Of a DNA stretch of 16,518 nt, positions 1 to 6,530 are shown piece after piece (positions within the stretch are counted from its first letter, which is position 1; each line of letters starts with the position of its first letter). The notes below the pieces were generated by a model. The model was not told the DNA's origin and ran no database searches. It saw nothing but the letters and a program-made list of their open reading frames with translations. A program made the translations under genes and the position numbers. Source of the DNA: Phycisphaerales bacterium (GTDB taxonomy: Bacteria; Planctomycetota; Phycisphaerae; Phycisphaerales; SM1A02); contig DOVP01000144.1 of NCBI GenBank assembly GCA_003520025.1, forward strand, positions 1-16,518, read 5' to 3'.

Positions 1-1059
1 AAGCGTCCGAAATTGCCCCGAATGCATGTAGGGGGCGGTGCGAGCCACATTCCGCAGTGAGGGCGTGCGAAATGATCCCCAGTGTTCAGGGCCGATCCTC
101 GCGGCCGCGGCGCGCCGCGCCCGGGTGCTCTCGGGAGCATCGCTCCACGGCCCGTCGGCCCTGAATTCGCTCTTCCTCAGCAGTGCGTATCCGGCGCCGC
201 GGCCCGGCATCGGGGCTGCTTGTTGGTCTCTTGGAGGGAGCGCCAAGTCGTGGAATTCCAGATCTGAGATCATCAGTCCGAAGTGACACTGGGTGCATCC
301 GGCGTCACCGGCAAAGAGTTCAAATCCTCGAAGCGCTTCCGGCGAGATCAATGCGTCATCCCGATGTCCTTGCTCAATCGACGCGGCCCATCTGTCGAAG
401 GATGATTCGCCCGGTGCGAGCAACCGCTCATAGGCCTCGATGGCCTTGCCGAGGTTGACGTAGGCCTTGGTAATTCGGTGTCGATCTTCCTCCAACATGG
501 TCTCCCATTGCGGCGTGCCGGGACGGGCAGTGGGGGGAAATCGATTTTGGTCCGACAGATCTGGAAGCGGACCGAAGATGGCCGTGTACTGCGACGCGAG
601 TCCGTCGCTTCCGGCAACGTACCGCACAACGTCGGTACGAGCGTTTCCCATCTCCAAGTCATTTTCGATCGGGCTGGTCGCCTGCGACCACAGTGTGTCG
701 GCGCGCCCGTCGAGGAAGAGCCAGCGATGATGAGCGGCGCCGAGCACGGTCGGTGTGTTGATGGTTCCAACTTCGAGTCCTTCCGCGACCGGCTTGCCGT
801 CGGTGAATGCCTTGTCGGGATCGTGGCATGTCGCGCACGAGATCTCACCATTGCGTGAGAGGCCCGGGTCGAAGAAGAGCGTCTGCCCGAGTACCGCCGC
901 CGCCGGATCATCGGCGACGCGATTTGTCGGGTTCGGCGGCGGCGCGGGAAGCGGGCTCAACGACATCGCCGACCGTTCAATCTGCGATGGTCGATCATCC
1001 GCGGTGGCATGCAATGGCACCGCAGTGCACATCGCAGTAGCGAGCAGAGCATGCTTCAT
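1..1059 (-). CDS. MauG/CcpA-type diheme cytochrome c peroxidase-like protein (3' end cut by window edge)
   Basis: This is a periplasmic diheme enzyme of the bacterial cytochrome c peroxidase/MauG superfamily. The first 353 codons are visible; the C-terminus lies beyond base 1. A Sec-type signal (about residues 1-20) is followed by the family pattern LGQTLFFDPGLSRNG. Heme motif 1 is CATCH at 75-79 and heme motif 2 is CTQCH at 255-259. Between them are FLDGRADTLWSQA and a downstream LEMG; near the edge is TLRNVARTAPYMHSG. The start ATG forms an ATGA overlap with the stop of the YtkA-like gene, implying translational coupling. Two features differ from classical CcpA. Leu116 stands where CcpA has the inter-heme Trp of the WDGR motif, and no His appears in the loop after heme 1 that could be a sixth ligand. 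The axial ligand expected after the PYMHSG stretch is probably off the edge. Family membership is firm; whether it is a peroxidase or a MauG-like modifying enzyme is open. Confidence 0.93.
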   Translation of the reverse strand, partial: MKHALLATAMCTAVPLHATADDRPSQIERSAMSLSPLPAPPPNPTNRVADDPAAAVLGQTLFFDPGLSRNGEISCATCHDPDKAFTDGKPVAEGLEVGTINTPTVLGAAHHRWLFLDGRADTLWSQATSPIENDLEMGNARTDVVRYVAGSDGLASQYTAIFGPLPDLSDQNRFPPTARPGTPQWETMLEEDRHRITKAYVNLGKAIEAYERLLAPGESSFDRWAASIEQGHRDDALISPEALRGFELFAGDAGCTQCHFGLMISDLEFHDLALPPRDQQAAPMPGRGAGYALLRKSEFRADGPWSDAPESTRARRAAAARIGPEHWGSFRTPSLRNVARTAPYMHSGQFRTL

Positions 1060-1463
1060 TCGAGAATCACCGTCTCCGACGCTCGATGCAAGACGCCGTT
1101 CTGATCGGTGACGTCGAAGGTCATGACCCATTCGCCCGGCATGTGCAGGTTGAGGTCATGCAGACTCCATGCGTCACGCTTCAAACGGTACGGGTTCGCG
1201 ACGGTGTTCATGCCGTGTCGATGTGCCGGCATGGTGGCATCGAAACGAAAGTCGTGGGGTTCTTCGTTCGTTTTCAGGTCGTCGACCTGAACGTACAACT
1301 CAAAGTAGTCGTTGGCCTCGATTGGCCGTGGAGGCGTCTTCCACCACGTGACACGATAGCGGCCGTCTTCGGTCGTGGCGGACTGCTTGATTCCGGGGCG
1401 CCCCGTCGAGCATCCAAGTGACAGCAGCATGCAGGCCGTAAGCAGGGGGAATGCCGGTCGCAT
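1056..1463 (-). CDS. YtkA-like (FixH-related) putative copper-binding lipoprotein
   Basis: This 135-residue exported protein has a hydrophobic leader ending in LLSLGC (Cys18), which fits a relaxed lipobox, so it is probably lipid-anchored on the periplasmic side. The rest matches the small YtkA-like beta-sandwich domain: a strand with a Trp40-Trp41 pair, then MPAHRHGM at 78-85, then LHMPGEWVMTFDV at 106-118. The clustered Met78, His81, His83, Met85, His107 and Met108 could bind copper; this is inferred from side chains and from the related FixH/YtkA families. The ATG at 1463 shares one base with the NHL gene stop (TGATG), and its own stop shares ATGA with the diheme cytochrome start. The reading frame stays open upstream to 1826, but that part is an Arg-rich antisense of the NHL gene, so the ATG before the signal peptide was chosen. 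The domain is clear; the exact ligand is unknown. Confidence 0.88.
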   Translation of the reverse strand: MRPAFPLLTACMLLSLGCSTGRPGIKQSATTEDGRYRVTWWKTPPRPIEANDYFELYVQVDDLKTNEEPHDFRFDATMPAHRHGMNTVANPYRLKRDAWSLHDLNLHMPGEWVMTFDVTDQNGVLHRASETVILE

Positions 1464-3274
1464 CAGTCGGTCTCCGTTTCGGTGGCGGGGGGTGTCGGTC
1501 GTTTCGTCCACGCACGACCGGTGCCGAAGGTCATCAACCACGTTCCATCCGGCTGGAACATCTGCGCTCGGTGGTTTCCGTGGTCCAGCACAATGACGCG
1601 ATCGTGGTGATCGACGACTACTGCGGCCGGACGCCAGAATTGCCCGTGATCGCTGCCTCGCTCGCCCCATGTGTTCAGCGGCGTTCCGTTGATGGCGAAG
1701 CGATGCACTTGATGTCCGCCGCGATCGACGACGATGAGCGACTTGTCCCCGGCAACAGCGAAGTCGACGGGGTCGATCAGATCGGTGAGCGAGATGGTGG
1801 GCTCGGTACTTGCGGTGCCGGGCCACTGGCCGTGGAGGCGAATGACCTTGTCGGAAGCATCGAGGATCGCCGCTCGCCGTTGGCCCGCAGCATCGATACC
1901 GGCCAGTGCGGCCGCGGCGGGGTCGCGGGAAAGCGGCAGATCGATCGGTGTGTGGTGTCCGGTGTCATTCAGTTTCCAGGCCCGGGCACTGGTGCGATCG
2001 AGGTAGATGAGGTCGTCCTCGGTCGTGCCGAGGTCGCCGGGGCCGGCGGATGCAAGCGGGGCGGATCTGCTGAGCGTCGCTATTGACGGGTCAAAGCGAG
2101 GTTTCTCCGGTGGCGGGGGGCTGAGCGTCCATTCGTGGATGCGATGGTTCCCGGCATCGACCGCCCAGAGCCTGTTGCGATCGGCGTCGATTTCGAGTGC
2201 GGTCAGATTCCCGAGTTGGCCGGGGGCTTCACCCGGCTCACCAAATGTCGCCAGACGGACGGGCGTCTTGCGATCAAGATCGAAAATGTGGATCGCCCGC
2301 AGTTCTGGCTCCCAAGTGCAGAAGAAACGTCCATCGGTTGCCGCGACCGGACCAAAATGGGACTGGACGTCACGTGGGGCGAGTGTGGGTGGTTCGATGT
2401 CCTTGCCGCCCGGGCCGAATCGCTGGACGCGTTCTTCGAACGGCTCTGCGATCACGACGTCGCCGCCGGAGAGCAACGCGGCATCGGCGGGATAGTGCAC
2501 CTTGCCCTCACCTTGTCGGGGAAAGACCGCGTGCATGCCCCACGATTCAATCGGCGCTCCTGTATCCGTGTCGAAGACTTGGACGCGGTGGTTGAGCCGG
2601 TCGGTCACCACGACCCGACCACCACCAGCGTCGATGCCACTGGGTTCCATGAATTGGCCGGGAAAGGTTCCCCATGTGCCGATGGCTCGCAGCACTTGTC
2701 CATGGTCATCGAGGCAGAGCACGCGATGATTGTGTGTGTCGGCGACCCAGATGTGTCCGGCGTCATCGATCGCCACTCCTTCCGGTCCTCGGAGTCCGAG
2801 CGTCTTTCCATCCAGATTTCGAATGTGTTTGCCGTCTGGTTCGAAAACTTGAATGCGATTGTGTCCGGTGTCGGTCACGACTGCGATGGTGTCACTCACA
2901 TCGATTGCGTGGGGATTTCGCATTCGAAACGTCCCATCGCCCGGACCACCAAACCCTCCGAGCATTTCTCCATCGCTGTTGAAGTACATGACGCGATGTC
3001 GTCCTGTGTCTGCAACGTAGATGCGGCCATTTGGAGCGATGGCCAGCCCCCTCGGTTGGTGCAGTGAATATGAGAGGTCGAGCGTCGGGCTCTTCTCCGC
3101 GAACCCGAGTTGAACGACGCCGGTCTCGGTGTTGAGGACCGCCGCATCGTCAGCGTTCGGCATGGCCGCGACGGCGCGGACGCCGCCCAGATTCTCATGT
3201 GTTGAGACCCACTTCCCAAGTTCCGATGCTTCGGCTTGTGCGAGAAGGGTCAGCAGAATGGCTGGAGCGAGCAT
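1463..3274 (-). CDS. Secreted NHL-repeat protein, probably a double six-bladed beta-propeller
   Basis: This 603-residue protein has a short hydrophobic N-terminal signal (residues 1-17, with no Lys or Arg before the core), followed by repeated NHL units of the form (G/E)GxAxD...IxVADTxxHRVxxF. Clear units end near residues 98, 144, 188, 234, 286, 331, 382, 435, 480, 526 and 573, enough for about eleven or twelve blades, or two propellers in tandem. The best-preserved blades carry VADTGRHRV (87-95), VTDTGHNRI (133-141), VADTHNHRV (177-185), VTDRLNHRV (223-231) and LDHGNHRA (563-570). A Pro-rich tail (590-603) follows. NHL propellers are usually protein-binding scaffolds; some are enzymes, but no catalytic site is recognised here. 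The gene sits 17 bases after the HMA lipoprotein gene and overlaps the YtkA-like gene by one base, so it probably works in the same exported complex or pathway. Confidence 0.92.
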   Translation of the reverse strand: MLAPAILLTLLAQAEASELGKWVSTHENLGGVRAVAAMPNADDAAVLNTETGVVQLGFAEKSPTLDLSYSLHQPRGLAIAPNGRIYVADTGRHRVMYFNSDGEMLGGFGGPGDGTFRMRNPHAIDVSDTIAVVTDTGHNRIQVFEPDGKHIRNLDGKTLGLRGPEGVAIDDAGHIWVADTHNHRVLCLDDHGQVLRAIGTWGTFPGQFMEPSGIDAGGGRVVVTDRLNHRVQVFDTDTGAPIESWGMHAVFPRQGEGKVHYPADAALLSGGDVVIAEPFEERVQRFGPGGKDIEPPTLAPRDVQSHFGPVAATDGRFFCTWEPELRAIHIFDLDRKTPVRLATFGEPGEAPGQLGNLTALEIDADRNRLWAVDAGNHRIHEWTLSPPPPEKPRFDPSIATLSRSAPLASAGPGDLGTTEDDLIYLDRTSARAWKLNDTGHHTPIDLPLSRDPAAAALAGIDAAGQRRAAILDASDKVIRLHGQWPGTASTEPTISLTDLIDPVDFAVAGDKSLIVVDRGGHQVHRFAINGTPLNTWGERGSDHGQFWRPAAVVVDHHDRVIVLDHGNHRAQMFQPDGTWLMTFGTGRAWTKRPTPPATETETD

Positions 3275-3287
3275 TGGTACCTGAGTT

Positions 3288-3293
3288 CCTCCT
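3288..3293 (-). promoter_or_regulatory. Shine-Dalgarno site of the NHL gene, overlapping the upstream stop codon
   Basis: On the minus strand the HMA lipoprotein gene ends in TAGGAGG. The stop codon TAG (3294-3292) is part of a full AGGAGG ribosome-binding site, 13 bases before the NHL ATG at 3274. The spacing is slightly long. The shared bases suggest that ribosomes terminating on the HMA gene re-initiate on the NHL gene. This site supports the chosen NHL start. Confidence 0.75.
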
Positions 3294-3576
3294 AGTCGAT
3301 CTTGAAGCCCAGCGAGGCGATCTTAGCCTTGACGGCACTGAGGTCGGTTCCGGGCGCCACCCATACGACAACTTCCTCATCTAAGGCCGATGCGGCGACA
3401 TCGTTGACTCCGTCACAGGTCATGGCGATCTGCTTGATGGCAATCTCACAATTTTCGCAGTGCATCCCGCTCACCGGCATGACGTTGCGCTGCCCCGTTT
3501 GAGTACCGGTTGCGGGAGCATGCGGCTTGCAGGACACCAACGTGGTTGTCAATGCGATCAACAGCAGATACTTCAT
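3292..3576 (-). CDS. Small HMA-domain (heavy-metal-associated) lipoprotein
   Basis: This 94-residue protein has an N-terminal MKYLLLIALTTTLVSC leader with a lipobox (Cys16). It is followed by a roughly 65-residue ferredoxin-like HMA domain with the metal site GMHCENCE (Cys40, Cys43). The closing LSAVKAKIASLGFKI is the usual last helix and strand of the fold. HMA domains bind Cu(I) or other soft metals through the CxxC pair. Free-standing ones are normally cytoplasmic chaperones, so an exported lipidated one suggests metal capture or transfer outside the membrane. The gene lies 64 bases after the DUF1501 stop and 17 bases before the NHL gene, downstream of a copper-type ATPase gene. No strong Shine-Dalgarno precedes its ATG. 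The metal identity is inferred. Confidence 0.9.
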   Translation of the reverse strand: MKYLLLIALTTTLVSCKPHAPATGTQTGQRNVMPVSGMHCENCEIAIKQIAMTCDGVNDVAASALDEEVVVWVAPGTDLSAVKAKIASLGFKID

Positions 3577-3640
3577 TGGGCAGAGGATATCAGTGGCTCA
3601 GAGAGTCGTGGAATTCTGAACCGCGGGCCAAGGTTCTGCC

Positions 3641-4918
3641 TCAGCTCTTCAGGACCGGTGCTGGATTCCATCGCTTTCGGAGGATGGTGTCGGCATCGGC
3701 GCCCATCCAATTCTTGAGAGCGGCGGCGTAGACCTGGCGGAAGTCGGCGGTGAACTTCAGGTCGCCGTCATCGAGGTTGGTCATGCTCGGGTGCGTCCCG
3801 TGGACGCCGGGCTTCACCATCGGGCCGACGAGATACATCGGGGCGGCGGTGCCATGGTCGGTGCCGCCCGAACCGTTCTCGCCGACGCGGCGACCGAACT
3901 CGGAGAAGACCATTGTGAGCACACGGCCGTCGTTGCCCTGCGCCTTGAGTTCATTCTGGAAGGACAGCAGCGAATCGCCGACCTGCCGCAGCAACCGCTG
4001 ATGGGAGCCCTCTTGATTGGCGTGTGTATCGAATCCGCCGAGGGTGACGTAGTAGACGCGTGTGCTCATGCCGGCACGGACGAGGGCGGCGACGGTTTGT
4101 AACTGTGTTGCGAGATCGCCGCCACTCCAACTGGTCAGCGGCGAGACGGACACGGCCTTGCGAACCTGATTGGATGACATTTGCGCATCAAGGGCGGTTC
4201 GTTTGAGGAAGGCAAGATTGTCATCGGTCCCAGAGTCATGTTTGCCGGGGACTGACTTGAAGGCCGAGGCCACGTCGTCTCCAAAGTCCTCACCCATCCA
4301 CCGGTAGAGATCCGGCGATTCAAAGCTGACCGGTAGCGACTTGGCGCCCTGCATGGCCAGTGGCGCAGCATTGCCAAGGGCGATGCCAGAAGCAGCTTCC
4401 GGCGTACCTTTGCATGTATTGTCGAAATAGCGTCCGAGCCAGCCGTTGTCACGGCCGCTCGTGTCGGCGGTATGCCAGATATCCATCGAGGAGAAGTGTG
4501 AGCGGTTCGGGTTCGGGTACCCGATGCCTTGCACAATGCAACCGAGTCCATTGTCAAAGAGTTCGCGGAACCCCGAGAAGGCGGGATGCAGGCCGAGACC
4601 ATCGGATCCCGGAAGAGCCAGCGCGGCCTCGTTGCCTTTGCCAGGCGCGGCGATCGCCAGTTGGGGGCGCTTCTTGTAGTAGTCGGACGAACCGTATGGG
4701 ACGACGGTATTCAGGCCGTCATTGCCTCCAGCGAGTTGTACGACAACAAGGACATGGTCCTGTGGGACGCCGGCGAGGGAACTCAGCATCGAGCCAAGTG
4801 GCAAGCACATTGCTTCGCTCGCCCGCTGAATGAAGAGTGGGGCGGTTGCGGCCATGCTCGCCAGCGCCGTGCCGCGCTGAATGAAGTGTCGTCGTGTCCA
4901 AGGGGTTGGTTCGGTCAT
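3641..4918 (-). CDS. DUF1501 protein with Tat signal
   Basis: This 425-residue DUF1501 family member belongs to the alkaline-phosphatase/sulfatase-like fold group. The N-terminus carries a twin-arginine signal, TRRHFIQRG (Arg9-Arg10), and a hydrophobic stretch to about residue 36, so it should be exported folded. Family hallmarks are VVVQLAGGNDGLNTVVPY (58-75), GGFDTHANQ (294-302), MVFSEFGRRVGENG (336-349), GGTDHGTAAP (351-360) and a C-terminal DFRQVYAAALKNWMG. DUF1501 genes are nearly always next to DUF1800 genes, as here, where the DUF1800 stop is 41 bases upstream. The biochemical role of the pair is not established. The Asp, His and Thr residues of the FDTH and GGTDHG motifs are candidate metal ligands. 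The downstream gap of 64 bases contains only a weak hairpin, so transcription may continue into the HMA gene. Confidence 0.93.
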   Translation of the reverse strand: MTEPTPWTRRHFIQRGTALASMAATAPLFIQRASEAMCLPLGSMLSSLAGVPQDHVLVVVQLAGGNDGLNTVVPYGSSDYYKKRPQLAIAAPGKGNEAALALPGSDGLGLHPAFSGFRELFDNGLGCIVQGIGYPNPNRSHFSSMDIWHTADTSGRDNGWLGRYFDNTCKGTPEAASGIALGNAAPLAMQGAKSLPVSFESPDLYRWMGEDFGDDVASAFKSVPGKHDSGTDDNLAFLKRTALDAQMSSNQVRKAVSVSPLTSWSGGDLATQLQTVAALVRAGMSTRVYYVTLGGFDTHANQEGSHQRLLRQVGDSLLSFQNELKAQGNDGRVLTMVFSEFGRRVGENGSGGTDHGTAAPMYLVGPMVKPGVHGTHPSMTNLDDGDLKFTADFRQVYAAALKNWMGADADTILRKRWNPAPVLKS

Positions 4919-4959
4919 GGTGATGATCTCATTGGCGTGATGGTGCGACTTTCAGGAGG

Positions 4960-6450
4960 TCAGCAGAGTTGGTATTCCGGGCATGCAGTCATCAGGGAGA
5001 GCAGGTGGACGAGCGTCTCGTTGTCGATCCGATCGCGGGACTTGGCAAGGGCGGTCCACTCTTCAAGCCTGCCATCAGTAGGGGCGGTTCCGAGAGTAAA
5101 ACGGGCGAGATAGGTCACGATGTCCTTCGCTTCGTCGCGGCCATCGAGACCACGCAGGTGCGAAACGAGCGGTGTCGCATCCCACCCACCGGGTGAACCC
5201 TCCCAAGCCTTGGCCCCTGGGTCGCGGCCGGTCATGAGGTAGACGAGCAGGTTGTTACGAATGAAGAGAGTGGACGTGTTGATCCACTTGCGTCCGGCTT
5301 CCCAACCTTTGACACTCGGTGGGAAGAAGATCTCCTGGCCCATCAGTCCGCAGGCTTGATTGACGCGGTTGATGCTGCGAACCGGTGTATCGAGTGAACG
5401 GACGGCCTGCACGGCGAGTTGCACGGGGCTCTTGATCATGCTGCGGCGGTTCTTTTGATCGTAGAAGTGCTTGGATCGGAAGAGTTCGCGGAGCATGGGG
5501 CGCACGTTCCAACTGTTTCGCTTGAGTGTGCTTGCCATGCGGTTGACGGCGGCCTTGGTGGTGGTGCTGATCTCGGTCGAGTCGTCCACGAAGAAGCGAT
5601 GCATCTTCCAGGGCACGAACCAGGATGCGGAGGGTCGCTGGAAGATGAGTTCCACGAAGTCCGATCCGTCGAACTGCCCGCTGCGACCGAAGATGGTCTT
5701 GCCGCTTGAATCGAAGTTGCGTTGATTGAATGAAAACGCATCATCACGGTACGTCATGCCGGTCAGCGCACGGGCACCTTCCTTGATATCGTCTTCGGTG
5801 TAGCCATTGCCCTCGCCGAGCGTGAAGAGTTCCATGAGTTCACGCGCGAGATTTTCGTTCGGTGCCTTTCGCGTGTTCTGGTTGTTGTTGAGGTACTTGA
5901 TCATCGCGGGATCGCGGACGATGTTGTGGACGAGGTCGTTCTTGAAGTTGCCACCGGCGTTCTGCCGCAGCATGTTGTTCTGCAGCATCATGTGCCAACT
6001 GTCTTCGACCGCGCGGTAGCCGGTGGCGAAGTGTCCGTGCCAGAAGAGCGTGAGTTTCTCGTGCAGGGGTCGCGGCGTTTCAATCAGCCGCTCAAGCCAC
6101 CAGGACTGGATGGATCGCATTTGTCGGCGATCTTCCCGCTGCCGTTCTTGGCGAGCGGCGCGGAACTGCTCAAGCGTTCGCTCATCACTGTTGCGACGGG
6201 CGAGATCCCTACGCTGGCGATTCTCGCGTGAGAGCGGCTCCATGATGTCCGAACGGAATTCACTTCCGTCAGCGAGCGGATCTTTGACGCGTTCCCACTC
6301 AACCAGATAATCGACGGCCTTCTTGAGACCCATGTTGCTGAGCGTCAAGATCTGAGAGGGTGTGCCGCCGAACCCGGCTCTGGCCAGCAGGTGCTCGGCC
6401 TCCCAGTATCCGAAGTCCTTCTCTGGAAGAGGCGAGAGCGCGTGCGGCAT
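4960..6450 (-). CDS. DUF1800 protein, partner of DUF1501
   Basis: This 496-residue DUF1800 family protein shows EAEHLLARAGFGGTPSQI (17-34), LTLFWHGHFATG (133-144), NENLARELMELFTLGEGNGY (198-217) and KEGARALTGMTY (223-234), then FFPPSVKGWEAGRKWIN towards the C-terminus. Residues 70-112 are very rich in Arg, Glu and Gln and probably form a long charged helix. No signal peptide is visible, while its partner DUF1501 has a Tat signal, so it either stays in the cytoplasm or travels with its partner. The start ATG has a good AGGAG site 7 bases upstream. The gene begins 70 bases after the copA stop. The function of the family is unknown; annotation rests on characteristic motifs and the conserved pairing. 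Confidence 0.93.
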   Translation of the reverse strand: MPHALSPLPEKDFGYWEAEHLLARAGFGGTPSQILTLSNMGLKKAVDYLVEWERVKDPLADGSEFRSDIMEPLSRENRQRRDLARRNSDERTLEQFRAARQERQREDRRQMRSIQSWWLERLIETPRPLHEKLTLFWHGHFATGYRAVEDSWHMMLQNNMLRQNAGGNFKNDLVHNIVRDPAMIKYLNNNQNTRKAPNENLARELMELFTLGEGNGYTEDDIKEGARALTGMTYRDDAFSFNQRNFDSSGKTIFGRSGQFDGSDFVELIFQRPSASWFVPWKMHRFFVDDSTEISTTTKAAVNRMASTLKRNSWNVRPMLRELFRSKHFYDQKNRRSMIKSPVQLAVQAVRSLDTPVRSINRVNQACGLMGQEIFFPPSVKGWEAGRKWINTSTLFIRNNLLVYLMTGRDPGAKAWEGSPGGWDATPLVSHLRGLDGRDEAKDIVTYLARFTLGTAPTDGRLEEWTALAKSRDRIDNETLVHLLSLMTACPEYQLC

Positions 6451-6457
6451 GGGTTCA

Positions 6458-6462
6458 CTCCT
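6458..6462 (-). promoter_or_regulatory. Ribosome-binding site of the DUF1800 gene
   Basis: AGGAG on the minus strand is 7 bases before the ATG at 6450, near-ideal spacing. It confirms that start and shows the gene is translated independently of copA, whose stop codon is 70 bases upstream. Confidence 0.8.
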
Positions 6463-6495
6463 GATCGCAGGGAGGTACTGTGGCGGTCGAGTCTA

Positions 6496-6530
6496 CGCCG
6501 AATAGGACTGGTGCATCCCCCTATTCGGCG
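6496..6530 (-). repeat. Perfect 11-bp inverted repeat (hairpin) spanning the copA stop codon
   Basis: CGCCGAATAGG (6496-6506) is the exact reverse complement of 6520-6530, with a 13-base spacer (6507-6519). On the copA transcript the first arm contains the last codons and the TAG stop, and the second arm lies just after it. A G-U pair could add one step inside. No run of U follows, so it is not a textbook intrinsic terminator. It could be a Rho-assisted end, a 3' stability element, or a site where copA mRNA is separated from the downstream genes. The repeat is directly visible; the role is inferred. Confidence 0.85.

Noticed and set aside
348..911. 187-codon minus-strand frame in the diheme cytochrome region
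   Set aside because: It is a different frame of the same strand with Arg/Ser-rich translation; the frame from 1059 has both CxxCH motifs and no stop to base 1.
1464..1826. Upstream in-frame extension of the YtkA-like gene to 1826
   Set aside because: The extra translation is Arg/His/Ser-rich and antisense-like within the NHL gene in another frame; a signal peptide with lipobox begins exactly at the ATG at 1463.
2135..3067. 310-codon plus-strand open frame opposite the NHL gene
   Set aside because: It is the complement of the repetitive NHL codons; no domain or ribosome site is visible, and the minus-strand frame has clear NHL motifs.
3577..3640. Possible terminator between the DUF1501 and HMA genes
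   Set aside because: Only a 5-bp GAACC/GGTTC stem with a 9-base loop (3618-3636) and a distant 6-bp GGCAGA/TCTGCC match are present, with no U-tract; too weak to call.
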